A program made the position numbers and the translations under genes. This document shows, in pieces, positions 1 through 7,380 of a stretch of 14,710 nucleotides of DNA; the first letter of the stretch is position 1; every line of letters starts with the position of its first letter. The notes beneath the pieces were generated by a model. The model saw nothing but the letters and a program-made list of their open reading frames with translations. It was not told the DNA's origin and made no database searches. The DNA comes from Hyphomicrobiales bacterium (GTDB taxonomy: Bacteria; Pseudomonadota; Alphaproteobacteria; Rhizobiales; UBA4765): assembly GCA_027487195.1 (NCBI GenBank), contig JAIYEB010000016.1:1-14710 (forward strand). Reading direction: 5' to 3'.

Positions 1-239
1 TCAAGGTCGCTGTCGGCATCGCCCTGGATCACGGACAGCCCACGACTGACGCAGGCCGCGACGTTCTCGCGCTCGACGTCGATCCCGCGCCCCTCGACGC
101 CCTTTTCCCGGCGCAGCAGGTCGAGCAGCGCCCCGTCCCCGCAGCCAACGTCAAGGACACGCGTGCCAGGCTCGATCATCCCCGCGATCAAAACGAGATC
201 GACGCGGCTTTCGGGCAGATCGGGGCCGTGCTCGCTCAT
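1..239 (-). CDS. metW: Methionine biosynthesis protein MetW (partial, C-terminus outside window)
   Basis: The 79 visible codons read as a class I SAM-dependent methyltransferase fold. The glycine-rich motif VLDVGCGDGALLDLLR lies at about residues 28-43, and the second strand ends in GIDVERENV, with the acidic residue expected to hold the SAM ribose. MetW family members sit next to metX and are reported to support or activate homoserine acylation; the molecular role is less clear than that of MetX. The ATG (237-239) overlaps the metX stop codon in an ATGA, so the two are translationally coupled and almost certainly one transcript. The downstream part of the protein, roughly 120 residues judging from the family, lies beyond position 1. 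The identification rests on motif plus context and is firm. Confidence 0.93.
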   Translation of the reverse strand, partial: MSEHGPDLPESRVDLVLIAGMIEPGTRVLDVGCGDGALLDLLRREKGVEGRGIDVERENVAACVSRGLSVIQGDADSDL

Positions 240-1411
240 GTGAGGCCCCGCGCGCGGGCTGCCGCCTCAAGAAACCCTGTCACTGTTGCAAACAACTCCG
301 GCTCCCAGAGCAGGAAGGCGTCATGGCCCTTGTCGCTCTCGATCTCGACAAACGAGACGGGCGCATTCGCGGCAATGAGCGCATGGACGATCTGGCGGTT
401 GTCGATTGTTGGAAACAGCCAGTCGGATGTGAACGACACGATGCAGAAGCGCGTCTTGGTCCCTTCAAAGGCGCGGGCGAGCACGCCACCGTGGTCTGCG
501 GCCAGATCGAAATAATCCATGGCACGCGTCAGGTAGAGGTATGAATTCGCGTCAAACCGCTCGACGAAGGCAGAGCCCTGATAGCGCAGATAGCTCTCGA
601 CCTGGAAATCGGCATCAAAGCCGAAGGTGAGCTTGGGTCTGTCCTGGAGGTTTCGCCCGAACTTGCGCTGCAGCGCCTGCTCCGAGAGGTAGGTGATGTG
701 AGCGGCCATGCGCGCAACCGCAAGCCCCTTGGAGGGTGAGACCCCCTCTTCGAGATAGCGCCCGTCATGCCAGTCGGGATCAGCCATGACAGCCTGGCGA
801 CCGACCTCGTGGAAGGCAATGTTTTGCGCCGAATGCTTTGCGCCCGTGGCCATCGGCAATGCGGCAAAGACCCTGTCCTTGTAGGTCGAGGCCCATTCCA
901 GCACCTGCATGCCGCCCATCGAGCCACCGACGACAGCAAACAGGCTGTCGATGCCGAGATGATCGATCAGCGCAGCCTGGGCGCGGACCATGTCGCGGAT
1001 TGTAATCACCGGCCATGCCAGACCGTAGGGCTTGCCGGTGGCCAGGTTTGTAGACGCAGGCCCCGTTGTGCCCATGCAGCCGCCAAGCACGTTCGCGCAG
1101 ATCACGAAAAAGCGGTTGGTATCGATCGGTTTTCCAGGCCCGACAAGAATCTCCCACCATCCAGGCTTGTCGGTCACGGGATGACGGTTCGCCACGTGCT
1201 GATCGCCTGTGAGCGCATGGCAGATCAAGACAGCGTTTGAGCGTGCCGCGTTCAACGCGCCATAGCTTTGGTAGGCGACAACGAGATCCTCGATGGCCTC
1301 ACCTGAATCAAGCGTGAGAACGCCAAGCCGCGCCACAAGTGAATGGGGCTCGTCGGCTTCCCGGCGCGCGGCGCTCTCTGAATAGGGTATGGAACGGTCG
1401 ATTTGTGACAT
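236..1411 (-). CDS. metX: Homoserine O-acyltransferase MetX
   Basis: This 391-residue alpha/beta-hydrolase-fold enzyme acylates L-homoserine, using acetyl-CoA or succinyl-CoA, to commit it to methionine synthesis in the cytoplasm. The nucleophile elbow GGSMGG gives Ser164. Asp330 in SFTSDWLF and His363 in DKGHDAF complete the triad. Other family blocks are ICHALTGDQH (about 63-72) and ANVLGGCMGTTGP (about 106-118). Length is typical. The ATG at 1409-1411 is the only good start: the next in-frame Met is residue 113, after essential sequence. No strong Shine-Dalgarno lies at the usual distance; a GGAG is 17 nt upstream, inside a hairpin loop. Whether it is an acetyl- or succinyltransferase cannot be decided by eye; pairing with metW is common for both annotations. 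Confidence 0.96.
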   Translation of the reverse strand: MSQIDRSIPYSESAARREADEPHSLVARLGVLTLDSGEAIEDLVVAYQSYGALNAARSNAVLICHALTGDQHVANRHPVTDKPGWWEILVGPGKPIDTNRFFVICANVLGGCMGTTGPASTNLATGKPYGLAWPVITIRDMVRAQAALIDHLGIDSLFAVVGGSMGGMQVLEWASTYKDRVFAALPMATGAKHSAQNIAFHEVGRQAVMADPDWHDGRYLEEGVSPSKGLAVARMAAHITYLSEQALQRKFGRNLQDRPKLTFGFDADFQVESYLRYQGSAFVERFDANSYLYLTRAMDYFDLAADHGGVLARAFEGTKTRFCIVSFTSDWLFPTIDNRQIVHALIAANAPVSFVEIESDKGHDAFLLWEPELFATVTGFLEAAARARGLT

Positions 1412-1419
1412 GTGACAGT

Positions 1420-1437
1420 CGTTCGTTTCTCCGAACG
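1420..1437 (-). promoter_or_regulatory. Hairpin in the metX leader with GGAG in its loop
   Basis: Perfect 6-bp arms CGTTCG and CGAACG enclose a 6-nt loop. Read on the minus strand, the only GGAG upstream of metX lies mostly in the loop (plus-strand 1429-1432), ending 17 nt before the ATG. That is too far for an ordinary ribosome binding site unless the structure brings it closer. It could be a translational control element or an operator. This is structure seen in the sequence; the function is inferred. Confidence 0.4.
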
Positions 1438-1452
1438 TTTGGAAGGGCAGAA

Positions 1453-1481
1453 CGAATAAGCTGTCACCAGGATTGCGTCAA
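1453..1481 (-). promoter_or_regulatory. Possible sigma70-type promoter of metX-metW
   Basis: On the minus strand TTGACG (1481-1476), a five-of-six match to TTGACA, is followed after 17 bp by TATTCG (1458-1453), a weak three-of-six match to TATAAT. This spacing would start transcription near 1446 and give a leader of about 35 nt that contains the hairpin at 1420-1437. Alphaproteobacterial -10 boxes are loose, so this is only a plausible candidate. Confidence 0.4.
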
Positions 1482-1490
1482 TGCATTCAA

Positions 1491-1619
1491 GGCCGGGGAA
1501 AGTCGTGGGGTGGATACCTACTGCAACCATTCGCGGGGTTGAGCCCGCTGTGGCGCATGTTATGTGCGACATAACAACAAGAGGGGTTGACGCACTTGCG
1601 CACCCAACCGGAGACGCCA
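1491..1619 (+). ncRNA. Candidate structured leader RNA (riboswitch-like) of the antiporter gene
   Basis: Reading toward the antiporter gene, the leader folds into nested elements. A small GGT-GGAT-ACC hairpin lies at 1509-1518. A longer interrupted hairpin at 1522-1557 has steps TGC/GCA, CCA/TGG and GCGGG/CCCGC, closing a GTTGAG loop. An outer GTCG (1502-1505) can pair with CGAC (1567-1570). The same CGAC also lies inside a perfect hairpin GTTATGT-GCG-ACATAAC (1559-1575), so the two pairings exclude each other, as in a switch. A further GGTTG/CAACC stem (1585-1589 with 1605-1609) ends just before the GGAG at 1610-1613. Structured cation-sensing leaders (nhaA-I, nhaA-II and DUF1646 RNAs) are known upstream of cation/proton antiporter genes; I cannot confirm membership in any of these classes. 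Confidence 0.45.
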
Positions 1620-3092
1620 ATGCCCCGCCTGACCGCTGCGCTTTTGACCGCCCTTGTCGCCGCCTTCCTGCTGTTTCCTGATCTTGCTCTGGCTGCAGGC
1701 GAGAGCCCCTACAAGATCAAGGGCGGGGACATGGGGCTGGTCTGGACGCTCCCGTTTATCGGCATCCTCCTGTCCATTGCGTTGCTTCCCCTTCTCGCGC
1801 CCAGCTTCTGGCACCATCACTTTGGCAAGGTCGCGCTGGGGTGGGCTGCGGCCTTCGTTGTTCCCTACCTGGCGATGACGGGATTTGCAGCGACGGCCTA
1901 TGTCGTTCTGCACACCATGTTGTTTGAGTACATCCCTTTCATCATCCTGCTGTTTGCCCTGTTCACGGTGGCAGGCGGGATTTTCGTGCATGGCAACATC
2001 AAAGGCTCGCCCGCGACGAACACGATGATCTTGGCGATCGGTACGATCCTCGCGAGCTTTGTCGGTACAACCGGCGCTTCGATCATCCTGATCCGGCCGA
2101 TCATCCGGGCCAATCAGGGCCGCAAGTACATCGTCCACGTCGTGGTGTTCTTCATCTTCCTTGTCTCGAACATCGGCGGTTCGCTGACCCCGCTCGGTGA
2201 TCCGCCTCTGTTTCTCGGCTTCCTGCGCGGTGTCGACTTCTTTTTCACAACGCGCTGGATGTTCCATGAAATGATGCTCTGCGCGGCCATCCTGCTGCCG
2301 GTCTTTTACATGCTGGACCGATATTACTGGTCAAAGGAAGCCAAGGAGCGTGGCGATGAGGCGCCGAAGCCCGGTCCTTTGCCGAAGTTTTCTGACATCG
2401 GGATCGAAGGCAAGATCAACTTCCTGCTGCTCGGCGTGATCATTTTCGCGCTGGTCAAGTCAGCGGTCTGGAACCCCAACGTCTCCATTACGATCCACTA
2501 CAACGACATCCCGCTGCAGTTCCTGCTGCGTGAAGTCGAGTTGCTGATCGTGGCCGGTCTTTCGCTTTGGCTGACGCCAAAGGCCGCGCGCGAAGGCAAT
2601 GGCTTCAACTGGGACCCGATCCTTGAAGTGGCAAAGCTGTTTGTTGGCATCTTCATTGCCATGACGCCCGTTCTGGCCATCCTGAATGCAGGCAAGGCTG
2701 GTGCTGCAGCGCCGCTGGTGGCGCTTGTCTCCAATCCCGACGGAAGCCCGAACAATCTGATGTACTTCTGGTTGGCTGGCGCCCTGTCGTCGTTCCTCGA
2801 TAACGCGCCAACATATCTCGTGTTCTTCGAGCTGGCGGCGGCGCCCGCGCCTGCAAACGTGTCGTCTGCCCAATACATGATGAACACGCTGCCGTTGACG
2901 CTGACCGCGATCTCGTGCGGCGCGGTGTTCATGGGCGCCAACAGCTATATCGGGAATGCTCCGAACTTCATGGTCAAGGCGATCGCCGAGAACATGGGCG
3001 TGAAAATGCCCTCCTTCTTCGGGTACTGCGCATGGGCACTCGTGTTCTTGATCCCGACCTTCGTCATGGTCGGTCTCATCTTCTTCCGTTGA
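1620..3092 (+). CDS. Sodium:proton antiporter-like membrane protein (CitMHS/NhaD type, ion transporter superfamily)
   Basis: A 490-residue inner-membrane protein with roughly a dozen hydrophobic segments, preceded by a signal-like N-terminus (MPRLTAALLTALVAAFLLF). Conserved half-helix loops of the ArsB/NhaD/CitMHS superfamily are clear: GTTGASIILIRP (149-160), GSLTPLGDPPLF (187-198), SSFLDNAPTYL (390-400) and GANSYIGNAPNFMVK (439-453). The two related hairpin regions fit the inverted-repeat architecture of the superfamily. Members are usually annotated as sodium:proton antiporters, but the transported ion is not proven by sequence. I chose ATG 1620, behind GGAG at 1610-1613, over an in-frame TTG at 1587, which would add 11 residues without a better ribosome site. 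The unusual leader upstream and the coupled mmcB-like gene downstream are noted separately. Confidence 0.88.
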   Translation: MPRLTAALLTALVAAFLLFPDLALAAGESPYKIKGGDMGLVWTLPFIGILLSIALLPLLAPSFWHHHFGKVALGWAAAFVVPYLAMTGFAATAYVVLHTMLFEYIPFIILLFALFTVAGGIFVHGNIKGSPATNTMILAIGTILASFVGTTGASIILIRPIIRANQGRKYIVHVVVFFIFLVSNIGGSLTPLGDPPLFLGFLRGVDFFFTTRWMFHEMMLCAAILLPVFYMLDRYYWSKEAKERGDEAPKPGPLPKFSDIGIEGKINFLLLGVIIFALVKSAVWNPNVSITIHYNDIPLQFLLREVELLIVAGLSLWLTPKAAREGNGFNWDPILEVAKLFVGIFIAMTPVLAILNAGKAGAAAPLVALVSNPDGSPNNLMYFWLAGALSSFLDNAPTYLVFFELAAAPAPANVSSAQYMMNTLPLTLTAISCGAVFMGANSYIGNAPNFMVKAIAENMGVKMPSFFGYCAWALVFLIPTFVMVGLIFFR

Positions 3093-3565
3093 CGCTGAGC
3101 ATCGATCCGCGCCTCGCGGATGCCCGCCAGTCCGAAACGGCGCTGGCGGTCGCGCGGGGCACGGGTCGGTTGCTTGTCGGTCTTGGGTTTGCGGTTGCGC
3201 GTGAAGTGACACTCAGCTCCGGGCGGCGCTGCGATCTTCTGGCGCTTGGGCAAGACGGCGCGCTCGTGATTGTTGAGGTCAAGTCCTCACTCGAGGACTG
3301 GCGCACGGATCGAAAATGGCCGGACTATCGCAAACACTGCGATCAGCTGTTCTTCGCCTGTCCGATTGAGATGGATTCAAGCGTGTTTCCGCACGATGCG
3401 GGCCTCATCATCGCGGATGCCCACGGCGCGGAAATGATCCGCGACGCGCCCGAGCATCGTGTGCCAGCGGCGACACGCAAATCGGTCATGACCCGCTTTG
3501 GCTTTGCAACGGCGGGGAAGCTGCACCGGCTCTGGGACCCCGGAGCGGTTGGGCTGATCGAGTAG
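3089..3565 (+). CDS. mmcB: MmcB-family DNA repair protein (putative PD-(D/E)XK endonuclease)
   Basis: A soluble protein of 158 residues. The core reads RRCDLLAL (Asp49), a beta hairpin, then VIVEVKSSLEDWRTDRKWPDY with Glu63-x-Lys65; with Glu16 in QSETALA this matches a PD-(D/E)XK nuclease active site. MmcB of Caulobacter crescentus is an SOS-regulated gene needed for mitomycin C resistance, so a role in DNA damage repair is expected. No in-frame ATG exists near the correct N-terminus. The likely start is TTG 3089, which overlaps the antiporter stop (TGA 3090-3092), so translation probably reinitiates there; CTG 3095 is less likely. I see no GTTC-N7-GTTC LexA box just upstream, so SOS control, if any, would have to act through the antiporter promoter. 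Confidence 0.85.
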   Translation: MTLSIDPRLADARQSETALAVARGTGRLLVGLGFAVAREVTLSSGRRCDLLALGQDGALVIVEVKSSLEDWRTDRKWPDYRKHCDQLFFACPIEMDSSVFPHDAGLIIADAHGAEMIRDAPEHRVPAATRKSVMTRFGFATAGKLHRLWDPGAVGLIE

Positions 3566-3630
3566 ATAAGCCCTTCCCCTGATCTGTCTTCGTCTTTCCA
3601 GAATCCTGGGGCGCGCCTATTGTCCCGGAG

Positions 3631-5127
3631 ATGAAGTTTACCTCCCACACAACTGCAAAAGACGCGGTCGAGGCCCTTGTGGCGCTCTACGATCGCAACG
3701 TCACCACATTGCGCGAAGCCTTCGCTGGGTTCAGTCGCGGACAAATCCCTGACAAGCGGGTGCGTGCGACATACCCGATGCTGCGCTTGACCATCACGCA
3801 GCCCCCCCTTGTCGACCCGCGCCTTGCCTATGGGTTTTGCTCAAGCCCCGGGGTCTATGAAACCACGATCACGCGGCCGGATCTGTTTCGAAGCTACCTG
3901 ACGAAGCAACTGAAGCTTCTGCTTGAAAACCATCGCTGCCCGATCGAGGTCGGCCCCTCCCAGACCCCGATCCCGATCCATTTTGCCCTTGGCGATGGCT
4001 ATCACGCCGAGGGTGATCTTGATCAAAATCGGCTGGAGCTTGTCCCGCGACTGTTCGATCTGCCCGATCTCACCATCATGGATGATGCGATTGCAAACGG
4101 TAACGCCGGCGTCAGCCCATCAGGCTCGCTTCCGTTGGCCCTGTTTACGGCGCCGCGCATCGATGTGTCCCTGCTCCGGCTGCGCCACTACACCGGAACC
4201 TCAGCGCGCCACTTCCAGAACTTCGTGATTTTCACGAACTATCAGTTCTACGTCGACGAGTTTGTGCGCATTGCCCACGGGCTTCTCGCAAAGGAAGCCC
4301 ATCCCGCACTCGCCGCAGACCATGCCCGCTACACCAGCTTCGTTGAACCTGGCGATGTGATTACGTTCAACGAGAACCTGCCTCGCAGCGAAAACCCCGA
4401 CCGCGACATTGTTCAGGGCAAGGTGCCTCCGCGCACACCGCAAATGCCGGCCTGGCATCTCAAGATGAATGACCATTCCGGCATCACCATGATCAACATT
4501 GGCGTTGGCCCATCCAACGCCAAGACGATCACGGACCATGTCGCTGTGTTGCGCCCCCATGCGTGGCTGATGCTTGGCCATTGCGCGGGCCTTAGAAACA
4601 GTCAGGCGCTTGGCGATTATGTGCTTGCACACGCCTATCTCAGAAATGATCACGTTCTTGATCGCGATCTGCCGGTGGACATTCCAATTCCGGCGCTCGC
4701 AGAGGTCCAGACGGCTCTTGAGCGGGCCGTGTCCGACGTCACCGGCCTGAAAGGCTATGACCTGAAGCGCATCATGCGCACGGGTACCGTGGCAACGGTC
4801 GATGACCGGAACTGGGAGCTTGCCCCGTCCGCAGTCCAGAATCTGCCGCTGTCGCGCTCACGTGCCGTGGCGCTCGATATGGAGTCGGGTACGATTGCTG
4901 CAAACGGGTTTCGCTTCCGCGTTCCCTATGGAACGCTGCTGTGCGTGTCCGACAAGCCGCTTCATGGTCAGTTGAAACTGCCGGGGATGGCCGACACGTT
5001 TTATCGCCAGCGCGTGAACCAGCATCTTGAAATCGGGCTTCTGGCCATGAAGCTGCTTCGTGAAACGGAGCCAGAGCAGTTGCATTCGCGAAAACTGCGC
5101 AGCTTTGATGAGACGGCATTCCAGTAG
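3631..5127 (+). CDS. amn: AMP nucleosidase
   Basis: Cytoplasmic enzyme of 498 residues that splits AMP into adenine and ribose 5-phosphate, adjusting adenylate pools in purine salvage. The N-terminal AMP nucleosidase-specific domain (to about residue 190) is followed by a nucleoside-phosphorylase-like catalytic domain. Clear blocks are GVGPSNAKTITDHVAVLRPH (291-310), MLGHCAGLRNSQALGDYVL (314-332), ALDMESGTIAANGFRF (414-429) and CVSDKPLHGQLK (438-449). The length agrees with the E. coli enzyme (484). ATG 3631 is the first possible start and gives an N-terminus that aligns with E. coli Amn. Its GGAG (3627-3630) abuts the ATG with no spacer, which predicts weak initiation. It follows mmcB by 65 bp and may be read from the same transcript. 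Confidence 0.95.
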   Translation: MKFTSHTTAKDAVEALVALYDRNVTTLREAFAGFSRGQIPDKRVRATYPMLRLTITQPPLVDPRLAYGFCSSPGVYETTITRPDLFRSYLTKQLKLLLENHRCPIEVGPSQTPIPIHFALGDGYHAEGDLDQNRLELVPRLFDLPDLTIMDDAIANGNAGVSPSGSLPLALFTAPRIDVSLLRLRHYTGTSARHFQNFVIFTNYQFYVDEFVRIAHGLLAKEAHPALAADHARYTSFVEPGDVITFNENLPRSENPDRDIVQGKVPPRTPQMPAWHLKMNDHSGITMINIGVGPSNAKTITDHVAVLRPHAWLMLGHCAGLRNSQALGDYVLAHAYLRNDHVLDRDLPVDIPIPALAEVQTALERAVSDVTGLKGYDLKRIMRTGTVATVDDRNWELAPSAVQNLPLSRSRAVALDMESGTIAANGFRFRVPYGTLLCVSDKPLHGQLKLPGMADTFYRQRVNQHLEIGLLAMKLLRETEPEQLHSRKLRSFDETAFQ

Positions 5128-5200
5128 GCCCGATCACGGTTTGCTGAACCAAGCGTCAAGCCGGATCATCGGCCATATTGCGTTCATATCCTTGCCCAGA

Positions 5201-5215
5201 TTGTCGTGTCGACAA
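5201..5215 (+). promoter_or_regulatory. Short perfect hairpin between amn and the TRAP-type gene
   Basis: Arms TTGTCG and CGACAA (6 bp) flank a TGT loop, 29 bp before the next start codon. Outer bases CCTTG (5190-5194) and CAAGG (5213-5217) offer an alternative pairing. No T-tract follows, so it is not a standard terminator; it may be an operator or leader structure. Confidence 0.3.
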
Positions 5216-5244
5216 GGGCGAGGGGAATCTGCATCTTGGAACTG

Positions 5245-6588
5245 ATGAAACGCCACACCTTGCTTTACGTTCTCGCTGGTATCTTCGCGCTCGTTGCGAC
5301 GGTGCTTGCGCTGAACTGGGCTCAGAACCGCCCGACGCTTGTGACCATCGCGGTCGGGCCGGCGTCTTCGGAAACGGATCGTGTGATTCGGGCGTTTGAA
5401 CGCAGTTTCAGCAACGAGCGCTCTAGTATCCGGTTTCGCATCCTTCAGACCGGCGATTCCTCGGAGTCGGCAAAGGCCCTTGATGCGGGCAAGGCCCAGT
5501 TCGCGGTTCTTCGCTCGGATTCAGACATTTCCGAAACCGGGCAGACCGTTGCAATCCTCAACCGGCGACCCGTCGTGATTGTGGCGCGCCGCAGCGAGCG
5601 TATCGAAGGCTTCGTCGATCTGGCGCAAAAGCGTGTTGGCCTGGTGCGCGTGACCGATTCAAGCCGCCCCTTGTTCGACAAGATCGCGCAGAGCTTCGAT
5701 TTCCAGGCGAACACGATCAACGCGATCGAGGTGCAGGCAGCACAGGCCGCCGAGGCCTTGCTGCGCGATCGTGTCGATGCGCTGTTTCTCGTGGCACCGA
5801 CCGGCAGCGGCCTGGTCAGCAGCCTGATGGCGACACTTGGTCGAGAATTGGGCGATCAGCTGCGGATTGTCGGTGTGGAAGGCGCGCAGGGGATCGCCGT
5901 GCGCTTCATTGGCATCGAGCCTGCCGAGGTGCCCCAGGGGGCGTTCGGAGGAAGCCCCGCCCGGCCCATGCAAACCCTGTCAACGGTTGCGATTGGCTAT
6001 CGCATCGCGGCACGGCGGGATGTGAGCGCAAGCCTTGTCGCAGATGTGGCCCGCGCAATCGATGATGCGCGCATCACGTTGGCGCGTGACCTGCCGCTGG
6101 CGCTGCGGATCGAAATCCCCGAGCCTTCTGCCAATTTCGGGCTGCCGGTCCACCCCGGCGCAACCGCCTATCTTGATGGTGAAAGCTTCACATTCTTCGA
6201 TGTCTGGGGCGATATGGTGCTTTACGGCATGTGGGGCCTCAGCATGGTCGTGTCGGCACTTGTTGCCGGTGTCGGCCTGTTTTCCCGTCGAAGGCGTGAG
6301 GATGCGTTGAAGGGGATCGACGGGCTGGTCGGCCTTGTCGACGCCGTCAAGCTCGCCCCTGATATTGAAGAGCTTGATCGGCTTGAGGATGAGGCTGACG
6401 CGATCTTTCGTGCTGCTATCTCTGCAGCACGCTCCCATCTGATCGACGCTGATGCGCTGACCGCGTACCGGCTCAGTATTGATGAAGTCCGGCGCATGAT
6501 TTCCGACCGCAGGGCTAACCTTCAGCGCTCGGCAACTGAAATTGCGCGGGTAGCGGCCCGCCGCAAGCGCGGGCCGGTCGCGGTGTAA
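5245..6588 (+). CDS. TAXI-family TRAP transporter solute-binding protein, membrane-anchored
   Basis: A 447-residue protein. An uncleaved-looking signal anchor (about 6-24) leads to a periplasmic solute-binding domain (about 30-315) that starts TIAVGPASSETDRV and ends HPGATAYLDGE, both typical of TAXI proteins. A second transmembrane helix (about 323-346) is followed by an Arg-rich stop-transfer sequence and a roughly 100-residue charged, helical cytoplasmic tail. Secreted TAXI receptors lack that tail, so this belongs to the two-helix anchored subgroup. No DctQ or DctM permease gene is adjacent, so it may serve a distant permease or act as a sensor. ATG 5245 with a nearby GGA is preferred to GTG 5206, which would add 13 non-hydrophobic residues. 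Ligand unknown. Its 3' end faces the short-chain dehydrogenase gene. Confidence 0.82.
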   Translation: MKRHTLLYVLAGIFALVATVLALNWAQNRPTLVTIAVGPASSETDRVIRAFERSFSNERSSIRFRILQTGDSSESAKALDAGKAQFAVLRSDSDISETGQTVAILNRRPVVIVARRSERIEGFVDLAQKRVGLVRVTDSSRPLFDKIAQSFDFQANTINAIEVQAAQAAEALLRDRVDALFLVAPTGSGLVSSLMATLGRELGDQLRIVGVEGAQGIAVRFIGIEPAEVPQGAFGGSPARPMQTLSTVAIGYRIAARRDVSASLVADVARAIDDARITLARDLPLALRIEIPEPSANFGLPVHPGATAYLDGESFTFFDVWGDMVLYGMWGLSMVVSALVAGVGLFSRRRREDALKGIDGLVGLVDAVKLAPDIEELDRLEDEADAIFRAAISAARSHLIDADALTAYRLSIDEVRRMISDRRANLQRSATEIARVAARRKRGPVAV

Positions 6589-6593
6589 GGCGT

Positions 6594-6619
6594 CGCGTCG
6601 GCCATATCTTGGCGACGCG
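6594..6619. terminator. Possible bidirectional terminator between convergent genes
   Basis: The 36-bp gap between the converging stop codons holds a stem C-GCGTCG-(G)-CC / GG-CGACGC-G, about nine pairs with one bulged G and a 7-nt ATATCTT loop. A second GCGTCGC copy (6590-6596) could pair with the same right arm. There is no T-run on either side, so intrinsic termination would be inefficient, but the location is right. Confidence 0.4.
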
Positions 6620-6624
6620 CGAGT

Positions 6625-7371
6625 TCAGATTGTGCGCCCACCGTCCACTTCGAGCACGACGCCCGTAATGAAGTTCGCCTCATCCGAGCACAGATAAAGC
6701 CCGGCATTGGCGATATCCTGCGGGGTTGAAAGCCGGCCCAGCGGAATCGAGGCAACGAATTGCGCCCGCTTTTCCGGCGTGTCCTGACCCATGAAGGTTG
6801 GCAGCAACGGCGTCTCGCCGGCCACAGGCGCGAGAGCGTTGACCCGTATCTTGTCCGGCGCCAGTTCAATCGCCATCGAGCGGGTCAGAAGGTTCACCGC
6901 ACCCTTCGTGCCGTTGTACCATGTCAGACCCGGGCGCGGGCGAATGCCGGCGGTCGAGCCGATGTTGAGGAAGACACCGCCGCCCTGCTTTCGAAACTGC
7001 GGGATTGCAGCGTGCGCATAGGCATAGATCGATTTGACGTTGACCGCGTAAACGCGATCAAATTCCGCCTCATCGACCTCGAGCATGGGCTTGTTGCGAT
7101 GCGAGATGCCGGCATTGTTGACGACAATATCGAGGCGGCCAAAGGCGTCGACGGCGGCTTTCACGCTCGCGGCGGTGTCAGCAAGGCTTGAGACATCGGC
7201 CCGGCACGCAATCGCTCCACGGCCGAGTTTTGCCGCCATTTCACGGGCATTGTCGAGGTTGATGTCGACAACAACGATCTTTGCGCCTTCGCGGTGGAAG
7301 GTTTCCGCAATACCGGCGCCAAAGCCCTGCGCGCCGCCCGTGACGAGCGCGACCTTGTCCTTCAATCTCAT
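6625..7371 (-). CDS. Short-chain dehydrogenase/reductase (NAD(H)-type)
   Basis: A classical SDR of 248 residues. Seen in order: the Rossmann motif TGGAQGFG (11-18); Asp36 at the end of the second strand, which favours NAD over NADP; NNAG (85-88); Asn111; catalytic Ser139, Tyr152 and Lys156 (WYNGTKGA); and the usual C-terminal ITGVVLEVDGG. Such enzymes interconvert an alcohol and a ketone or aldehyde; the substrate cannot be told. Its ATG lies 9 bp after the stop of the aldehyde dehydrogenase gene, so the two form an operon and may carry out successive oxidations. The divergent hydrolase/oxidase operon nearby suggests a shared catabolic route. Annotations such as 3-oxoacyl-ACP reductase or glucose 1-dehydrogenase would be over-specific. 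Confidence 0.9.
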   Translation of the reverse strand: MRLKDKVALVTGGAQGFGAGIAETFHREGAKIVVVDINLDNAREMAAKLGRGAIACRADVSSLADTAASVKAAVDAFGRLDIVVNNAGISHRNKPMLEVDEAEFDRVYAVNVKSIYAYAHAAIPQFRKQGGGVFLNIGSTAGIRPRPGLTWYNGTKGAVNLLTRSMAIELAPDKIRVNALAPVAGETPLLPTFMGQDTPEKRAQFVASIPLGRLSTPQDIANAGLYLCSDEANFITGVVLEVDGGRTI

Positions 7372-7380
7372 GACGTCTCC

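Noticed and set aside
1421..1453. LexA-type sites (GTTC/GAAC pairs)
   Set aside because: The spacings are 8 and 13 rather than the alphaproteobacterial seven, and they lie before metX rather than a repair gene.
1412..1600. SAM-II riboswitch upstream of metX
   Set aside because: The expected TGATTT and GCTAAA blocks are absent on the minus strand; the foldable RNA here reads better toward the antiporter.
1607..1619. Cobalamin (B12) box-like string ACCGGAGACGCC
   Set aside because: Only a partial match, lying at the antiporter ribosome site; none of the rest of a cobalamin riboswitch is seen.
5206..5244. Upstream GTG start for the TAXI-type protein
   Set aside because: It adds 13 polar residues before the signal anchor, while ATG 5245 has a closer ribosome site.
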